Positions 22,385 to 30,396 of a stretch of DNA of 64,000 nucleotides are shown piece by piece. The stretch's first letter is position 1. Each line of letters begins with the position of its first letter. Below the pieces are notes generated by a model that was not told the origin of the DNA, made no database searches, and worked only from the letters and a program-made list of their open reading frames with translations. The position numbers and the translations under genes were made by a program. The DNA lies in the NCBI GenBank assembly GCA_910584295.1, contig CAJTYR010000004.1, positions 44,159 through 108,158 of the forward strand, given 5' to 3'. Source of the stretch: an uncultured Christensenella sp. Lineage in GTDB: Bacteria > Bacillota > Clostridia > Christensenellales > UBA1242.

Positions 22385-22418
22385 AAAATTGCATTAGAAA
22401 TAATGCAATTTTATTTTT
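22385..22418 (+). terminator. Intrinsic terminator after the P-type ATPase gene
   Basis: Twelve-bp stem AAAATTGCATTA / TAATGCAATTTT (22385-22396, 22401-22412) with a GAAA loop and a following T-rich tract. Confidence 0.85.
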
Positions 22419-22445
22419 GCTTTTTGATTTAAATTATGCTAAAAT
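22417..22445 (+). promoter_or_regulatory. Promoter of holB, predicted leaderless start
   Basis: TTGCTT (22417-22422), 17-base spacer, extended -10 TGC-TAAAAT (TAAAAT 22440-22445). Six bases separate the -10 box from the ATG at 22452, placing the expected start of transcription at the ATG. No Shine-Dalgarno site is present. Confidence 0.65.
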
Positions 22446-22451
22446 CAATAT

Positions 22452-23408
22452 ATGGGATTTGTGGAAATATTAAAAAAACAAAGTTTTTTTGAAAATATAT
22501 TGAAAAAGAAAGAGAAAAAATCTCTTTCCAATTCAATTATGTTTTTTTGCGATGACAGTTTGACAAGCAAAAAAGTTTTGATTATGACTGCACTTCTTCT
22601 TGAATATCCAACTTTCGATTTGTTTGATGAAAAAAGTGCGGAGTTTCTTAAGATCGAAGAAGGAATCGATTTAGATGTCAAAAGCTATCCTAAAAATGGT
22701 GAAAAACTTTTGGTGTCAGATGCAAATGAAATGGTGAGTGAAGCATATGTTAAGCCAGTAAACTTGCCTTATAAAATCTTTCTAATAAACAATTTCGACA
22801 TTTCCACAGCAGAGGCACAAAATAAACTGCTTAAGGTTTTGGAAGAGCCTCCACAAAATGTTTATTTTATAATAAGCGTAAAAAATGAAGAGAAGGTTTT
22901 GCCAACAATCAAAAGTCGTTGTGAAAAAGTCCGAATTCCTCCACTTTCTGATGATGAAATCTTGCAAATATCAAAAGATAAACTGGCTTGTGTTTTGGGA
23001 GAGGGATTTATTGGAAAAACTTTGTCTCTTGAAAAACACAAAGAACTTTCAAGCGTTGCTGAATTTGCTGTGAGCATTTTCACAGAGCTTAAAAACAGCA
23101 AACAAGTTTTGAGTTTTTCAAAAAAGCTGTTGGAACAAAAAAATGATCTTGATCTTGTTTTGCAAGTTCTTTCACTTTGTGTTGAGGATATTATTAAGTT
23201 GAAGTGTGAAAGCGAGTCGTTATGCAAACTTAAGATGTTTCAATCGGAGTTGAAAGATGTTGAGCCGGAATTTTCTGCACAGTCTTTGTGCGAAATCTCT
23301 GGGCTCATTTCAAAGTTTAGAGAAAAATTGGAATTTAACGCAAATTTGACTGTTGCGGTTGACAATTTTTTACTTAAAATGTTGGAGGTTAAATTTTTAT
23401 GCAAGTAG
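22452..23408 (+). CDS. holB: DNA polymerase III delta-prime subunit
   Basis: Clamp-loader subunit (318 aa) that works with DnaX (also in this window) and delta to load the sliding clamp at replication forks. The AAA+-like core shows the sensor region AEAQNKLLKVLEEPPQNVYF and the SRC motif IKSRCEKVRIPPL. The Walker A region is degenerate, as is common for delta-prime. The C-terminal third is helical and poorly conserved. It overlaps ricT by 10 bases, in the holB-ricT-trmN6 order known from Firmicutes. It appears to be translated from a leaderless mRNA. Confidence 0.88.
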   Translation: MGFVEILKKQSFFENILKKKEKKSLSNSIMFFCDDSLTSKKVLIMTALLLEYPTFDLFDEKSAEFLKIEEGIDLDVKSYPKNGEKLLVSDANEMVSEAYVKPVNLPYKIFLINNFDISTAEAQNKLLKVLEEPPQNVYFIISVKNEEKVLPTIKSRCEKVRIPPLSDDEILQISKDKLACVLGEGFIGKTLSLEKHKELSSVAEFAVSIFTELKNSKQVLSFSKKLLEQKNDLDLVLQVLSLCVEDIIKLKCESESLCKLKMFQSELKDVEPEFSAQSLCEISGLISKFREKLEFNANLTVAVDNFLLKMLEVKFLCK

Positions 23409-24220
23409 AAGTTGTTGGAGTAAAATTTAAAAACAGCAACCACATATATTCATTTGATCCAAATGGGATCGAGCTGAAAGTTGGAGATTATGTTTTGGTT
23501 GACACAGAGAAAGGAACTGATCTCGGTTGTATCATCAAAGAAAAAGAAACCATTGATGCAAGCACGCTTGTTGCTCCGCTGAAAAGAGTTGTCAAAATTG
23601 CTTCCGATGAGGTTGTGAAGAAGGCTGAAGAATTTGACAAAGAGGCTGAAAAACTTTATCCAATGGTAAAGAAAATGGCAAAAGAAGAAAAACTTGACAT
23701 GAAGATTGTCAAAGTTGAAGCAAGTTATGACAATTCAAAATACATTGTCAATTTCACATCAGAAAACAGAGTGGATTTTCGTGAGCTTGTCAAAAAACTT
23801 GCTGTTGCCATGAAAAAGCGTGTGGAACTTCGACAGGTGGGAAACCGTGACGAGGTAAGGATGGTTGGCGGTTTTGGTCCATGCGGAAAAATTTGTTGTT
23901 GTGTGCAAAACATGGGCGAATTTGATCATGTTTCAATGAAGATGGCAAAAACTCAAAACCTGTCTCTCAATCCTGCAAGCATAAGTGGACTCTGTGGAAA
24001 GCTTATGTGCTGCATCGCTTATGAAAACCCTGTTTATGTGGAAGCACTTAAAGTAATGCCTAAAGTTGGCTCATTTGTGAGCACAAAGGATGGAAGAGGA
24101 AGTGTGATTTACAACAATTTGCTAAAACGCGAGGTTTCAGTGAAATTTATAAATGGTGAAGACAGTGAAATCAAAGTTTACCCACTTGCCGATGTGACTT
24201 TCAAAAAGGAAGAAAAATGA
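23399..24220 (+). CDS. ricT: RicT/YaaT PSP1-domain protein
   Basis: Member of the PSP1 family (273 aa). In Bacillus RicT acts with RicA and RicF in an Fe-S-containing complex that stimulates RNase Y processing and affects sporulation and competence. The PSP1 region is visible (VRMVGGFGPCGKICCCVQNM, SGLCGKLMCCIAYE), with six cysteines in the two clusters that match those linked to Fe-S binding. The ATG at 23399 follows GGAGG at a wide spacing and lies inside the end of holB, suggesting translational coupling. RicA and RicF are not in this window. Confidence 0.92.
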   Translation: MQVEVVGVKFKNSNHIYSFDPNGIELKVGDYVLVDTEKGTDLGCIIKEKETIDASTLVAPLKRVVKIASDEVVKKAEEFDKEAEKLYPMVKKMAKEEKLDMKIVKVEASYDNSKYIVNFTSENRVDFRELVKKLAVAMKKRVELRQVGNRDEVRMVGGFGPCGKICCCVQNMGEFDHVSMKMAKTQNLSLNPASISGLCGKLMCCIAYENPVYVEALKVMPKVGSFVSTKDGRGSVIYNNLLKREVSVKFINGEDSEIKVYPLADVTFKKEEK

Positions 24221-24948
24221 TTTTGAAGAAAACAGAAAGGTTGGAAGATTTGCAATGTGGCGGACTTAATATCATTCAAGATAAAGAGCTTTACACTTTT
24301 AGTTCGGATAGTGTTGTGCTGGCAAATTTTGTAAAAACGAAAGCCAAAGATGTTGCGGTTGAGATTGGTGCTGGAAGCGGAGTGGTTTCAATTCTCGTTC
24401 AGGCAAAAAACAAGCTTGGTCACATTTTCTCTTTTGAAATTCAACCATGCATGGCAGAACTTTGTGAAAGAAATATTGCTTTGAACAATTTGCAAGAAAA
24501 AATTACACTTGTTGGGGACGATGTCAAAAATTTCAAAAAATACATCAGACCAGCGAGTGTTGATGTTGTCTTTTCTAATCCGCCATTTTTTAAGGAAACC
24601 AATTTTAAACAGAGCGAAGTGAAAAAGATTGCAAAAGAGGATGCCTGTTTGAAAGTTGAAACTTTGGCAGAGGTTGCTTCAAAAATGTTGAAAGAAGGCG
24701 GAAATTTCTTTTGTGTTTATTGTGCAGAGCGTGCGATTGAACTTGCTTGTGAACTTCAAAAAAACAGATTAATTGTTAAAGAATTGTTTTTTACTGAAAA
24801 TGGCAAAGGTGAAATCAATTTAGTGGTCGTCAAGGCGGTTAAAGGTGGTAAGCAAGGCGTAAAAATTTTGCCAAATTTGGTCAGAAATGATGCAGATGGA
24901 AAATACCTTGAGACTCTTCACACAAAGCATTTTTGTGAAGATAGCTGA
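24217..24948 (+). CDS. tRNA1(Val) adenine-N6 methyltransferase-like protein (TrmN6/YabB)
   Basis: SAM-dependent Rossmann-fold methyltransferase of 243 aa. Motif I is VEIGAGSGVVSIL (residues ~47-59) and the catalytic NPPF motif of N6-adenine enzymes is SNPPFFKETNF. TrmN6 homologues methylate A37 of tRNA1(Val). The start overlaps the ricT stop (ATGA), the usual coupling in this conserved cluster. The exact tRNA substrate is inferred from family and context. Confidence 0.87.
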   Translation: MILKKTERLEDLQCGGLNIIQDKELYTFSSDSVVLANFVKTKAKDVAVEIGAGSGVVSILVQAKNKLGHIFSFEIQPCMAELCERNIALNNLQEKITLVGDDVKNFKKYIRPASVDVVFSNPPFFKETNFKQSEVKKIAKEDACLKVETLAEVASKMLKEGGNFFCVYCAERAIELACELQKNRLIVKELFFTENGKGEINLVVVKAVKGGKQGVKILPNLVRNDADGKYLETLHTKHFCEDS

Positions 24949-24954
24949 GAAAAA

Positions 24955-24980
24955 AAGACTGGTTTTCCAGTCTATTTTTA
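24955..24980. terminator. Bidirectional terminator between trmN6 and spmB
   Basis: Seven-bp stem AGACTGG/CCAGTCT (24956-24973) with a TTTT loop, an A run on the left and a T run on the right. It serves both convergent units. Confidence 0.85.
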
Positions 24981-25484
24981 CATAATTTTGCATACAAGAC
25001 AAGCAAGGATTGTCCCAACAAGAGAACAAAACAGTGCGACAGGAATGGCATAGAGCAGTTTTTTGACCTTGGTTTGAGAGATGTAGACTGTTGCGACGTA
25101 GAATATTGTTTCACTGCAACCCATAATGACACATGCACAGCGAGAGATGTAACTGTCAGCACCATAAGTTGAGAAGATGTTTTCCAGAATCCCATAACTT
25201 CCACTTCCAGTGAATGGGCGAAGTAGGACAAGCTCACAAAGTTCTTTGGGGATGCCTAATATGCGAAAGAAGGGCGACAAGATATTTCCAAGAAAATCTG
25301 TTATGCCACTCACTCTAAGAAGGGCAACTGCGATAAGAATTGAGGCTATGAATGGAAAAATGTCAACGACAAGTTGTATTGCGCCTTTTGCACCTTTTAC
25401 AAAGTGGTCATAAGTGTTTATGCGCTTAAAAACACAGTAAACAAAAAGCAGGAGAAAAAGTACAGGAAGAATATATACACTCAT
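24978..25484 (-). CDS. spmB: Spore maturation protein B
   Basis: Membrane protein of 168 aa with a nucleoside-recognition (Gate) domain. SpmA and SpmB affect spore core dehydration in Bacillus, though homologues also occur in non-sporulating species. Hydrophobic helices surround the conserved stretch LLRPFTGSGSYGIL, followed by IMGCSETIFYVATVY. Its start overlaps the end of spmA by four bases, so the two are translationally coupled. Length matches the family. Confidence 0.92.
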   Translation of the reverse strand: MSVYILPVLFLLLFVYCVFKRINTYDHFVKGAKGAIQLVVDIFPFIASILIAVALLRVSGITDFLGNILSPFFRILGIPKELCELVLLRPFTGSGSYGILENIFSTYGADSYISRCACVIMGCSETIFYVATVYISQTKVKKLLYAIPVALFCSLVGTILACLVCKIM

Positions 25485-26062
25485 ACTTTTCTCCTCTTTT
25501 GATGTCTTCTTAATAATGCGTCAATCAGATGTACGAAGGCTATTCCAAGTGCTGTTGTGCAAAATGTTACAAGAAGAGTTGGCAATATGATGTCGGCTGG
25601 GGTGAGAGATCCGGCGCTTTGTCGAAGCCCAATGACAGTTGTTGGCAAGAGTTGGATTGATGTTGCGTTGACTACAATGAGCATAATCATTGCAAAGGTT
25701 GCTTTGCCAGACTTGTCGTCGAGAGCTTGCATGGATTTAATTCCCATAGGTGTGGCAGCATTGCCAAGTCCAAGCATATTTGCAGAAACATTCAGGGCGA
25801 TGATTTTTTGGGTTTCCTTATCCTCCACTTTGAAAATTTTTTTGATGAGAGGTCGCAAAATTTTTGCAAGTTTTTCAGCAAGCCCACTTGCTTCAACAAG
25901 TTCCATTATTCCCAGCCAAACCGCATAGATTGCGCAGAGTTCAATGCAAAGTTTCAATGCCTCGGCTGAAGCACCAATCATTTCTGAAAGCACTGCACTG
26001 GGATTTGTGATGAGAAGTGTTAAGATGCTTGAGAGCATCATTATTGTCCAAAAAATGTTCAT
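25481..26062 (-). CDS. spmA: Spore maturation protein A
   Basis: Partner of SpmB, 193 aa, with a Gate domain. Recognisable parts are YAVWLGIMELVEASGLAEKLA, ANMLGLGNAATPMGIKSMQ and NATSIQLLPTTVIGLR. I place the start at 26062 (MNIFWTIM), which matches the family N-terminus. An upstream ATG at 26104 is in frame but lies inside the degV terminator hairpin. Neither start has a clear Shine-Dalgarno site; a TAAAAT box ends five bases before the 26062 ATG, so this gene may also be leaderless. Confidence 0.9.
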   Translation of the reverse strand: MNIFWTIMMLSSILTLLITNPSAVLSEMIGASAEALKLCIELCAIYAVWLGIMELVEASGLAEKLAKILRPLIKKIFKVEDKETQKIIALNVSANMLGLGNAATPMGIKSMQALDDKSGKATFAMIMLIVVNATSIQLLPTTVIGLRQSAGSLTPADIILPTLLVTFCTTALGIAFVHLIDALLRRHQKRRKV

Positions 26063-26084
26063 AAGAAATTTTATGATTTTTGCC

Positions 26085-26118
26085 AATAAAAAAGACCTCA
26101 TCATAAAGTTGAGAGGTC
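26085..26118 (-). terminator. Probable terminator of degV
   Basis: Read on the minus strand: GACCTC (26118-26113), a 13-base loop, GAGGTC (26099-26094), then TTTTTTATT. The stem is only six bp but GC-rich with a good T run. Confidence 0.55.
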
Positions 26119-26141
26119 GTTTAATAGTTTAAAAAGGGGTA

Positions 26142-26969
26142 CTATTTCTCGAAATAAACAACTCCAACACAGCTTGGACCAGCATGTGTGCCAATGACTG
26201 GGCCAACAACACTTGTGTCATCAGAGTTTATTCCAAGTTGCTTACATGTTTTTTTCAACATATTAAGTTTGACTAGGTCATTTGAGTGTCCAAAATATAT
26301 TGGTTTTGATTTGTCAATATTTTGAATTTGTTTTATGAGATTTTTTATGGCGTTTCCTGTGCCTATACCTTTTGCAACCACATCCAGTTTGCCATCTTTA
26401 AGTGTGACAATTGGTTTGATGTTGAGTGCTGTCACTGCAATTCCTTTCATCAAAGAAAGTCGTCCACCCTTAATAAGGTATTTGACATTGTCAACAGCGG
26501 CAAGAAGTTTGACTTTTGTGCAAAGAATCTCCATATTTTCTTTCAACTCTTTGACATCGTTGCATATTTTTGAAAGCTTTACTGCTTCAACAACCAAAGC
26601 CTTATATGCAAATGTGACGCTCTGTGTGTCCAAAATTTCTAATTTTGAAGAGTTGATTTCATTACATGCTTTTTGAAGATTTTCATATGAGCCAGAAAGT
26701 TTACTTGACAGACACATCACAAAAACTTGCTCATTCTTTTTCAAAGCATCGCTCAAAATTTCTTCATATTCAAACTCAGTGATCAAGGAGGTTTGAGGAA
26801 GCTTCTTGCAAGTTTCAAGTTTTTGATAAAACTCTTCTGCAAAAAGATTCTTTCCAGAAACATATTCTTCTCCATCAATTAATACTTTCATTGGAATGAT
26901 TTGCACACCAAGTTTTTGCGCTTCATTATTTGTTAAATCACAGGTGCTGTCGGCAATAATTTTTATCAT
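26142..26969 (-). CDS. DegV family fatty-acid-binding protein (FakB-like)
   Basis: Cytoplasmic lipid-binding protein, 275 aa. DegV/FakB proteins hold a fatty acid for phosphorylation by FakA. Visible family features are IIADSTCDL at the N-terminus, the PQTSLITEFEYEE segment, LSSKLSGSYENL, DNVKYLIKGGRLS and the C-terminal GPVIGTHAGPSCVGVVYF. An AGGAAG site precedes the ATG. It is divergent from a TetR regulator, with a palindromic operator between them, which suggests that regulator controls it. No FakA gene is in the window, so a fatty-acid kinase role is inferred from family only. Confidence 0.92.
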   Translation of the reverse strand: MIKIIADSTCDLTNNEAQKLGVQIIPMKVLIDGEEYVSGKNLFAEEFYQKLETCKKLPQTSLITEFEYEEILSDALKKNEQVFVMCLSSKLSGSYENLQKACNEINSSKLEILDTQSVTFAYKALVVEAVKLSKICNDVKELKENMEILCTKVKLLAAVDNVKYLIKGGRLSLMKGIAVTALNIKPIVTLKDGKLDVVAKGIGTGNAIKNLIKQIQNIDKSKPIYFGHSNDLVKLNMLKKTCKQLGINSDDTSVVGPVIGTHAGPSCVGVVYFEK

Positions 26970-27008
26970 TTTAATTTCTTCCTTTTCTTGCTTTTTGCTT
27001 TTTGTTTG

Positions 27009-27024
27009 TGTTACACTTGTAACA
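27009..27024. promoter_or_regulatory. Palindromic operator candidate between degV and the TetR gene
   Basis: TGTTACA-CT-TGTAACA is a perfect 16-base inverted repeat. It lies 40 bases upstream of the degV ATG and 80 bases upstream of the regulator ATG, where a TetR dimer would be expected to bind. Confidence 0.65.
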
Positions 27025-27104
27025 GTAATAAGTCTACCAAATTTTTATTAAAGAAAAAAGAGGAAAATGTGAATTTGGCAAGAAGTGTGACATATGGAGG
27101 AAAA

Positions 27105-27665
27105 ATGTATCAGCAAACATCAAGAAAAAACAAAACAAACATCTTTGTGAGAGAATGTATCACGCAATCTCTTTTCAAACTTCTTGAAAAGAAGGATTTT
27201 GAGTGCATTTCAATCACTGACATCATCACCAAAGCGGGTGTAAGCAGAATGGGATTCTATCGCAACTACTCCAGCAAAGAGGATGTCATTGAAAGTTATA
27301 TTTTGGATCTTTTTGTTCAAACTGTGGATGAAATTCAAAGAGAGCGAGCGTTGTCGTTTAAGGTGAAAAACATCATGGTTACAACTCTTGAAACTTTCAA
27401 AAAATATTCCGATCAAATAAAACTTTTCTTAGATCGAAATTTGGATTGGCTTTTGTTTAGATGCTATTCCAAGGCGTTTGATTTCTTGGCACAAAACAAA
27501 AAACCTTCAAGGGTACGTGAGTATTCAAATCAAATGTTTGTGGGAGAGTTGTTTAATTTTGAGATGAGTTGGCTTAGAAATGGAATGAAAGAAACTCCAG
27601 AGCAGATGGCAAGGATATATTATTACATTTTGCAAAGACGATTGAATATCAAAAATTTTATTTAA
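27105..27665 (+). CDS. TetR family transcriptional regulator
   Basis: DNA-binding regulator, 186 aa. The N-terminal helix-turn-helix reads ITQSLFKLLEKKDFECISITDIITKAGVSRMGFYRNYSSKEDVI, typical of TetR proteins with a variable C-terminal ligand domain. I chose ATG 27105 (MYQQTSRKNK) because GGAGG (27096-27100) precedes it by four bases and the HTH then sits at the usual distance. An in-frame GTG at 27069 and a TTG at 26988 would add 12 or 39 residues. It diverges from degV over a 16-base palindrome, so autoregulation and control of degV are plausible. The ligand is unknown. Confidence 0.88.
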   Translation: MYQQTSRKNKTNIFVRECITQSLFKLLEKKDFECISITDIITKAGVSRMGFYRNYSSKEDVIESYILDLFVQTVDEIQRERALSFKVKNIMVTTLETFKKYSDQIKLFLDRNLDWLLFRCYSKAFDFLAQNKKPSRVREYSNQMFVGELFNFEMSWLRNGMKETPEQMARIYYYILQRRLNIKNFI

Positions 27666-27677
27666 TCATTGTATTTA

Positions 27678-27706
27678 TTGATTATTTGAAGGGAGTTTGA
27701 TATAAT
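27678..27706 (+). promoter_or_regulatory. Promoter of tatD-rsmA, predicted leaderless start
   Basis: TTGATT (27678-27683), 17-base spacer, TATAAT (27701-27706), six bases, then ATG at 27713. An AAGGGAG sequence lies upstream of the -10 box and would not be in the mRNA. Confidence 0.75.
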
Positions 27707-27712
27707 TTTTAT

Positions 27713-28483
27713 ATGAATTTAACGAAATATGTAGATGTACACAGTCATATAACTGATGATCGATATGAAGATGTTGGCTCAGTGATTGAAAGAGCAAAAG
27801 AGGCAGGGGTGGAACAAATAATTTGTTCTGCTTACAATTTTTATTCCTCTCTGGAGGCAATTAAACTTTCACAAAAGTATGATAATGTCTTTGCAAATGC
27901 GGGGATTCATCCAGAAAACACAAACGAAATTGAAGAAGATACTTTGATTTTGATTGAAGAACTTGCAAAGGAAGAAAAGGTTGTTGCAATTGGTGAAATT
28001 GGGTTGGATTTTCATAGAGAGGGGTTCAATAAAGAGTTGCAGAAAAAATATTTTAAAAGTCAAATCGAACTTGCAAACAGAGTGAAAAAACCTATTGTAG
28101 TTCATAGCAGGGAAGCAATGGGTGAGACAATTGAGATTTTAAAAAATAATCCTGTTTGCAAAGAAAGTGTCATCCATTGTTTTTCAGGAAGTGTGGAGAG
28201 TGCCAAAATTTTGCTTGAGCTTGGATTTTCTTTTTCAATTGGTGGCGTTGTGACTTTTAAAAATGCAAAAACCTTGCCAGAAGTTGTCAAGTTTTTACCA
28301 ATAGAAAAAATTTTGCTTGAGACAGATTGCCCATATATGGCTCCAGTTCCATTTAGAGGAAAGACAAACGAGCCAAAAAATGTTGTGTATGTTGCAGATG
28401 AAATTGCAAGGCTTAAAGGCATGAGCATTGAAAATGTGGCGTTTTTTACAACAAAAAACGCAAAGAGGATTTTTGGAATATGA
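27713..28483 (+). CDS. tatD: TatD family metal-dependent hydrolase (DNase)
   Basis: Amidohydrolase-superfamily enzyme, 256 aa, with a TIM-barrel fold; family members have DNase activity. Metal ligands are visible: VHSH (HxH, residues ~9-12), the GEIGLDFHR glutamate, VVHSRE, VIHCFSG and the aspartate in LLETDCPYMAP. All expected ligands are intact. It overlaps rsmA by four bases; tatD next to rsmA/ksgA is a common Firmicute arrangement. Confidence 0.93.
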   Translation: MNLTKYVDVHSHITDDRYEDVGSVIERAKEAGVEQIICSAYNFYSSLEAIKLSQKYDNVFANAGIHPENTNEIEEDTLILIEELAKEEKVVAIGEIGLDFHREGFNKELQKKYFKSQIELANRVKKPIVVHSREAMGETIEILKNNPVCKESVIHCFSGSVESAKILLELGFSFSIGGVVTFKNAKTLPEVVKFLPIEKILLETDCPYMAPVPFRGKTNEPKNVVYVADEIARLKGMSIENVAFFTTKNAKRIFGI

Positions 28484-29280
28484 AAAATTTTGTTTTTAAG
28501 AAGAAGTATGGACAGAATTTCTTGAGTGATAAGAATTTACTTAAAGCTATTTGCACAGATGCTGGTGTCGACAAAGCAAGTGAAGTCTTGGAAATTGGAG
28601 CAGGTGCTGGCAGTTTGACCGAAGTTTTGAGTGAATTCGCAAAGAAGGTTGTTTCTTTTGAGATTGATAAAGATCTTCAAGAACAGCTGTTGGGGCTTGG
28701 GCTTTCAAATGTGGAGTTTGTCTTTGAAGATTTCATGAAAAAAAGTATGGAAGATGTTGAAAAACTTTTTGAAGCAGAATTTAAAGTTGTTGCCAATTTG
28801 CCTTATTACATCACAACTCCAATCATTTTCAAACTTTTGGAAGAGAGTGACAAAGTGAAAAGTTTGACAATTATGGTACAAAAAGAAGTTGCAGAAAAAA
28901 TTGTCTCAAAAGTGGGAGACAAAGATTATGGAATCCCCACTGTTATGACGGCATTTTATGGTCAGGCAAAAATAACAAGAATTGTTGGCCGTCAAATGTT
29001 TTTTCCTGCTCCAAATGTGGATTCTGCAATTTTGCACATTGAAATTGAGAAAGACAAATTTGAGAGGGTTGATAAAAAGCAATTTTCACGCTTTGTCAAA
29101 GCTTGCTTTTCTATGAGAAGAAAAACTCTTCTCAACAATTTGGGGGCGCTTTATAATAAGGAAAAACTTAAAGCGACATTGGGCGAAGAAGTGCTTGCAA
29201 GAAGAGCCGAAAGTTTTTCTCTTGAAGAATTTGTTGAGCTTTTTGAAGAATGTCAAATCATGTCCAACACAAATAAATAG
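28480..29280 (+). CDS. rsmA: 16S rRNA (adenine1518/1519-N6)-dimethyltransferase
   Basis: RsmA/KsgA (266 aa) dimethylates two adenines near the 3' end of 16S rRNA in late 30S assembly. SAM motif I is VLEIGAGAGSLTEVL, the acidic motif II is FEIDKDL, and the catalytic motif is NLPYYITTPII. The C-terminal domain carries VDSAILHIE and the FVKACFSMRRKTLLNNL segment. Its start overlaps the tatD stop (ATGA). Confidence 0.95.
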   Translation: MKNFVFKKKYGQNFLSDKNLLKAICTDAGVDKASEVLEIGAGAGSLTEVLSEFAKKVVSFEIDKDLQEQLLGLGLSNVEFVFEDFMKKSMEDVEKLFEAEFKVVANLPYYITTPIIFKLLEESDKVKSLTIMVQKEVAEKIVSKVGDKDYGIPTVMTAFYGQAKITRIVGRQMFFPAPNVDSAILHIEIEKDKFERVDKKQFSRFVKACFSMRRKTLLNNLGALYNKEKLKATLGEEVLARRAESFSLEEFVELFEECQIMSNTNK

Positions 29281-29300
29281 AAAAAATAATATAAAATTAT

Positions 29301-29483
29301 ATGGAAAACAAATGCGATGATGAAAAGATGATTTTGCTTGCGACTTCAATTGCAATGGAACTTGCAAAGGGGCTGGATGTGGATGAGTTGGAAGATTTGA
29401 GAAATTTTGTCAATCAAATCGCTTGTTCTGTCTCAAACCTCATCACAAGAAGATATTGCGTTTTGAAAAAGAAAAAAGACTGA
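29301..29483 (+). CDS. Small protein of unknown function (60 aa)
   Basis: A short acidic, helical protein: ILLATSIAMELAKGLDVDELEDLRNFVNQIACSVSNL, then a basic end RRYCVLKKKKD. The pattern (xxAxxLAKGLxxDELxxLxxFxxQ) recalls small clostridial proteins of the DUF6774 type; this is recollection, not a search result. No Shine-Dalgarno site precedes the ATG. A TATAAA box ends five bases upstream, so it may be leaderless. It lies between rsmA and a bidirectional terminator. Confidence 0.6.
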   Translation: MENKCDDEKMILLATSIAMELAKGLDVDELEDLRNFVNQIACSVSNLITRRYCVLKKKKD

Positions 29484-29501
29484 AATTTCAGTCTTTTTTT
29501 A
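29473..29501. terminator. Bidirectional terminator between the 60-aa gene and rplI
   Basis: Perfect palindrome GACTGAAATTTCAGTC flanked by an A run and a T run (29473-29500). It overlaps the ends of both convergent genes. Confidence 0.9.
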
Positions 29502-29942
29502 TTCCGCTTCAACAACCACATTAAATTTTGCAGTGATTTCTGGGTATACTTTTGCAACCGCAATAAAACTGCCAGAATTTTTGATTGCATCTTTGAGTTC
29601 GATTTTCTTTTTGTCAAGATTAATTCCAATTTTTGCAAGTTCGTCTGAGATTTCTTTGCTTGTCACAGAGCCGAAGGTTTTTCCATTACTTCCGCACTTA
29701 ATTTTAAAATACACAGTTTTTCCTTCAATTCTTTTTGCAAGTTCTTTTGCTGCCAAAATTTCTTGTTGTTTGTGAAACTTGGCTGCATCGCCTTTTATTT
29801 TATTTTCACTTATTGCACTGTTGTCTGCAATTTTTGCACTTCCATTTTTAAAAAGAAAATTCTTTGCAAAGCCATCAGAAACTTCTTTGATTTCTCCTTT
29901 TTTTCCTGTACCTTTGACATCTTTGAGTAAAACTACTTTCAT
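29499..29942 (-). CDS. rplI: 50S ribosomal protein L9
   Basis: Large-subunit protein bound near L1. The N-terminal domain MKVVLLKDVKGTGKKGEIKEVSDGFAKNFL is diagnostic, followed by the long connecting helix and a C-terminal domain with GKTFGSVTSKEISDEL. The length of 147 aa is normal. ATG 29942 is chosen over GTG 29948 because it gives the conserved N-terminus and uses the AAGAGGTG site. It is normally found with rpsF-ssb-rpsR or dnaB, but here it stands alone with its own promoter. Confidence 0.95.
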   Translation of the reverse strand: MKVVLLKDVKGTGKKGEIKEVSDGFAKNFLFKNGSAKIADNSAISENKIKGDAAKFHKQQEILAAKELAKRIEGKTVYFKIKCGSNGKTFGSVTSKEISDELAKIGINLDKKKIELKDAIKNSGSFIAVAKVYPEITAKFNVVVEAE

Positions 29943-29962
29943 ATTCACCTCTTAACGAAATT

Positions 29963-29992
29963 AGTTTACAACAAAGAAGTTTGATTTGTCAA
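29963..29992 (-). promoter_or_regulatory. Promoter of rplI
   Basis: On the minus strand: TTGACA (29992-29987), 18-base spacer, TAAACT (29968-29963), 20 bases before the ATG. Confidence 0.7.
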
Positions 29993-30024
29993 GGTTTGGG
30001 AAATATTTATGCAAGGAGAATGAT

Positions 30025-30339
30025 ATGGATATTAGATGCAGAAAGACACTTTGCAAATTTAATGAGGGCTACACTTGCAAAGCAAAGGGAATTTTAATAA
30101 AAAAAAGTTGTGAGTGTGAGCAATATGACAAAAATGTTGGCAAACAAGTTTTGGACAAAACCCAACTGATATTTTCAGACAATCCGCCAAAGTATGCACC
30201 ACAAAGAGATTCCAAAACAATTGAAATTGGGTGTAATGCACATTGTCTTTTTAATCAAGAGGGGAAATGTGTTGCAAATGGAATCACTTTGAATGATATC
30301 AAAGAGAAACCTTTGTGTGTCACCTTTTTGAGAAAATAA
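30025..30339 (+). CDS. Cysteine-rich protein with two DUF1540-like motifs
   Basis: Small protein of 104 aa with two similar cysteine blocks: CRKTLCKFNEGYTCKAKGI (residues ~4-22), then CECEQY, and later CNAHCLFNQEGKCVANGITL (~72-91). This Cx3-4CxFNxxxxCxAxxI pattern is that of DUF1540, common in Clostridia, probably metal-binding and of unknown function. ATG 30025 is chosen because AAGGAG (30013-30018) precedes it by six bases. It is divergent from rplI. Confidence 0.75.
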   Translation: MDIRCRKTLCKFNEGYTCKAKGILIKKSCECEQYDKNVGKQVLDKTQLIFSDNPPKYAPQRDSKTIEIGCNAHCLFNQEGKCVANGITLNDIKEKPLCVTFLRK

Positions 30340-30361
30340 AAATTCGACACGAAAAAAAGTG

Positions 30362-30390
30362 TTGCAAATGAAGAAATAGTATTGTATAAT
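30362..30390 (+). promoter_or_regulatory. Consensus promoter with leaderless start for the 451-aa gene
   Basis: TTGCAA (30362-30367), 17-base spacer, TATAAT (30385-30390), six bases, then ATG at 30397. No ribosome-binding site is present. Confidence 0.75.
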
Positions 30391-30396
30391 ACGGAC

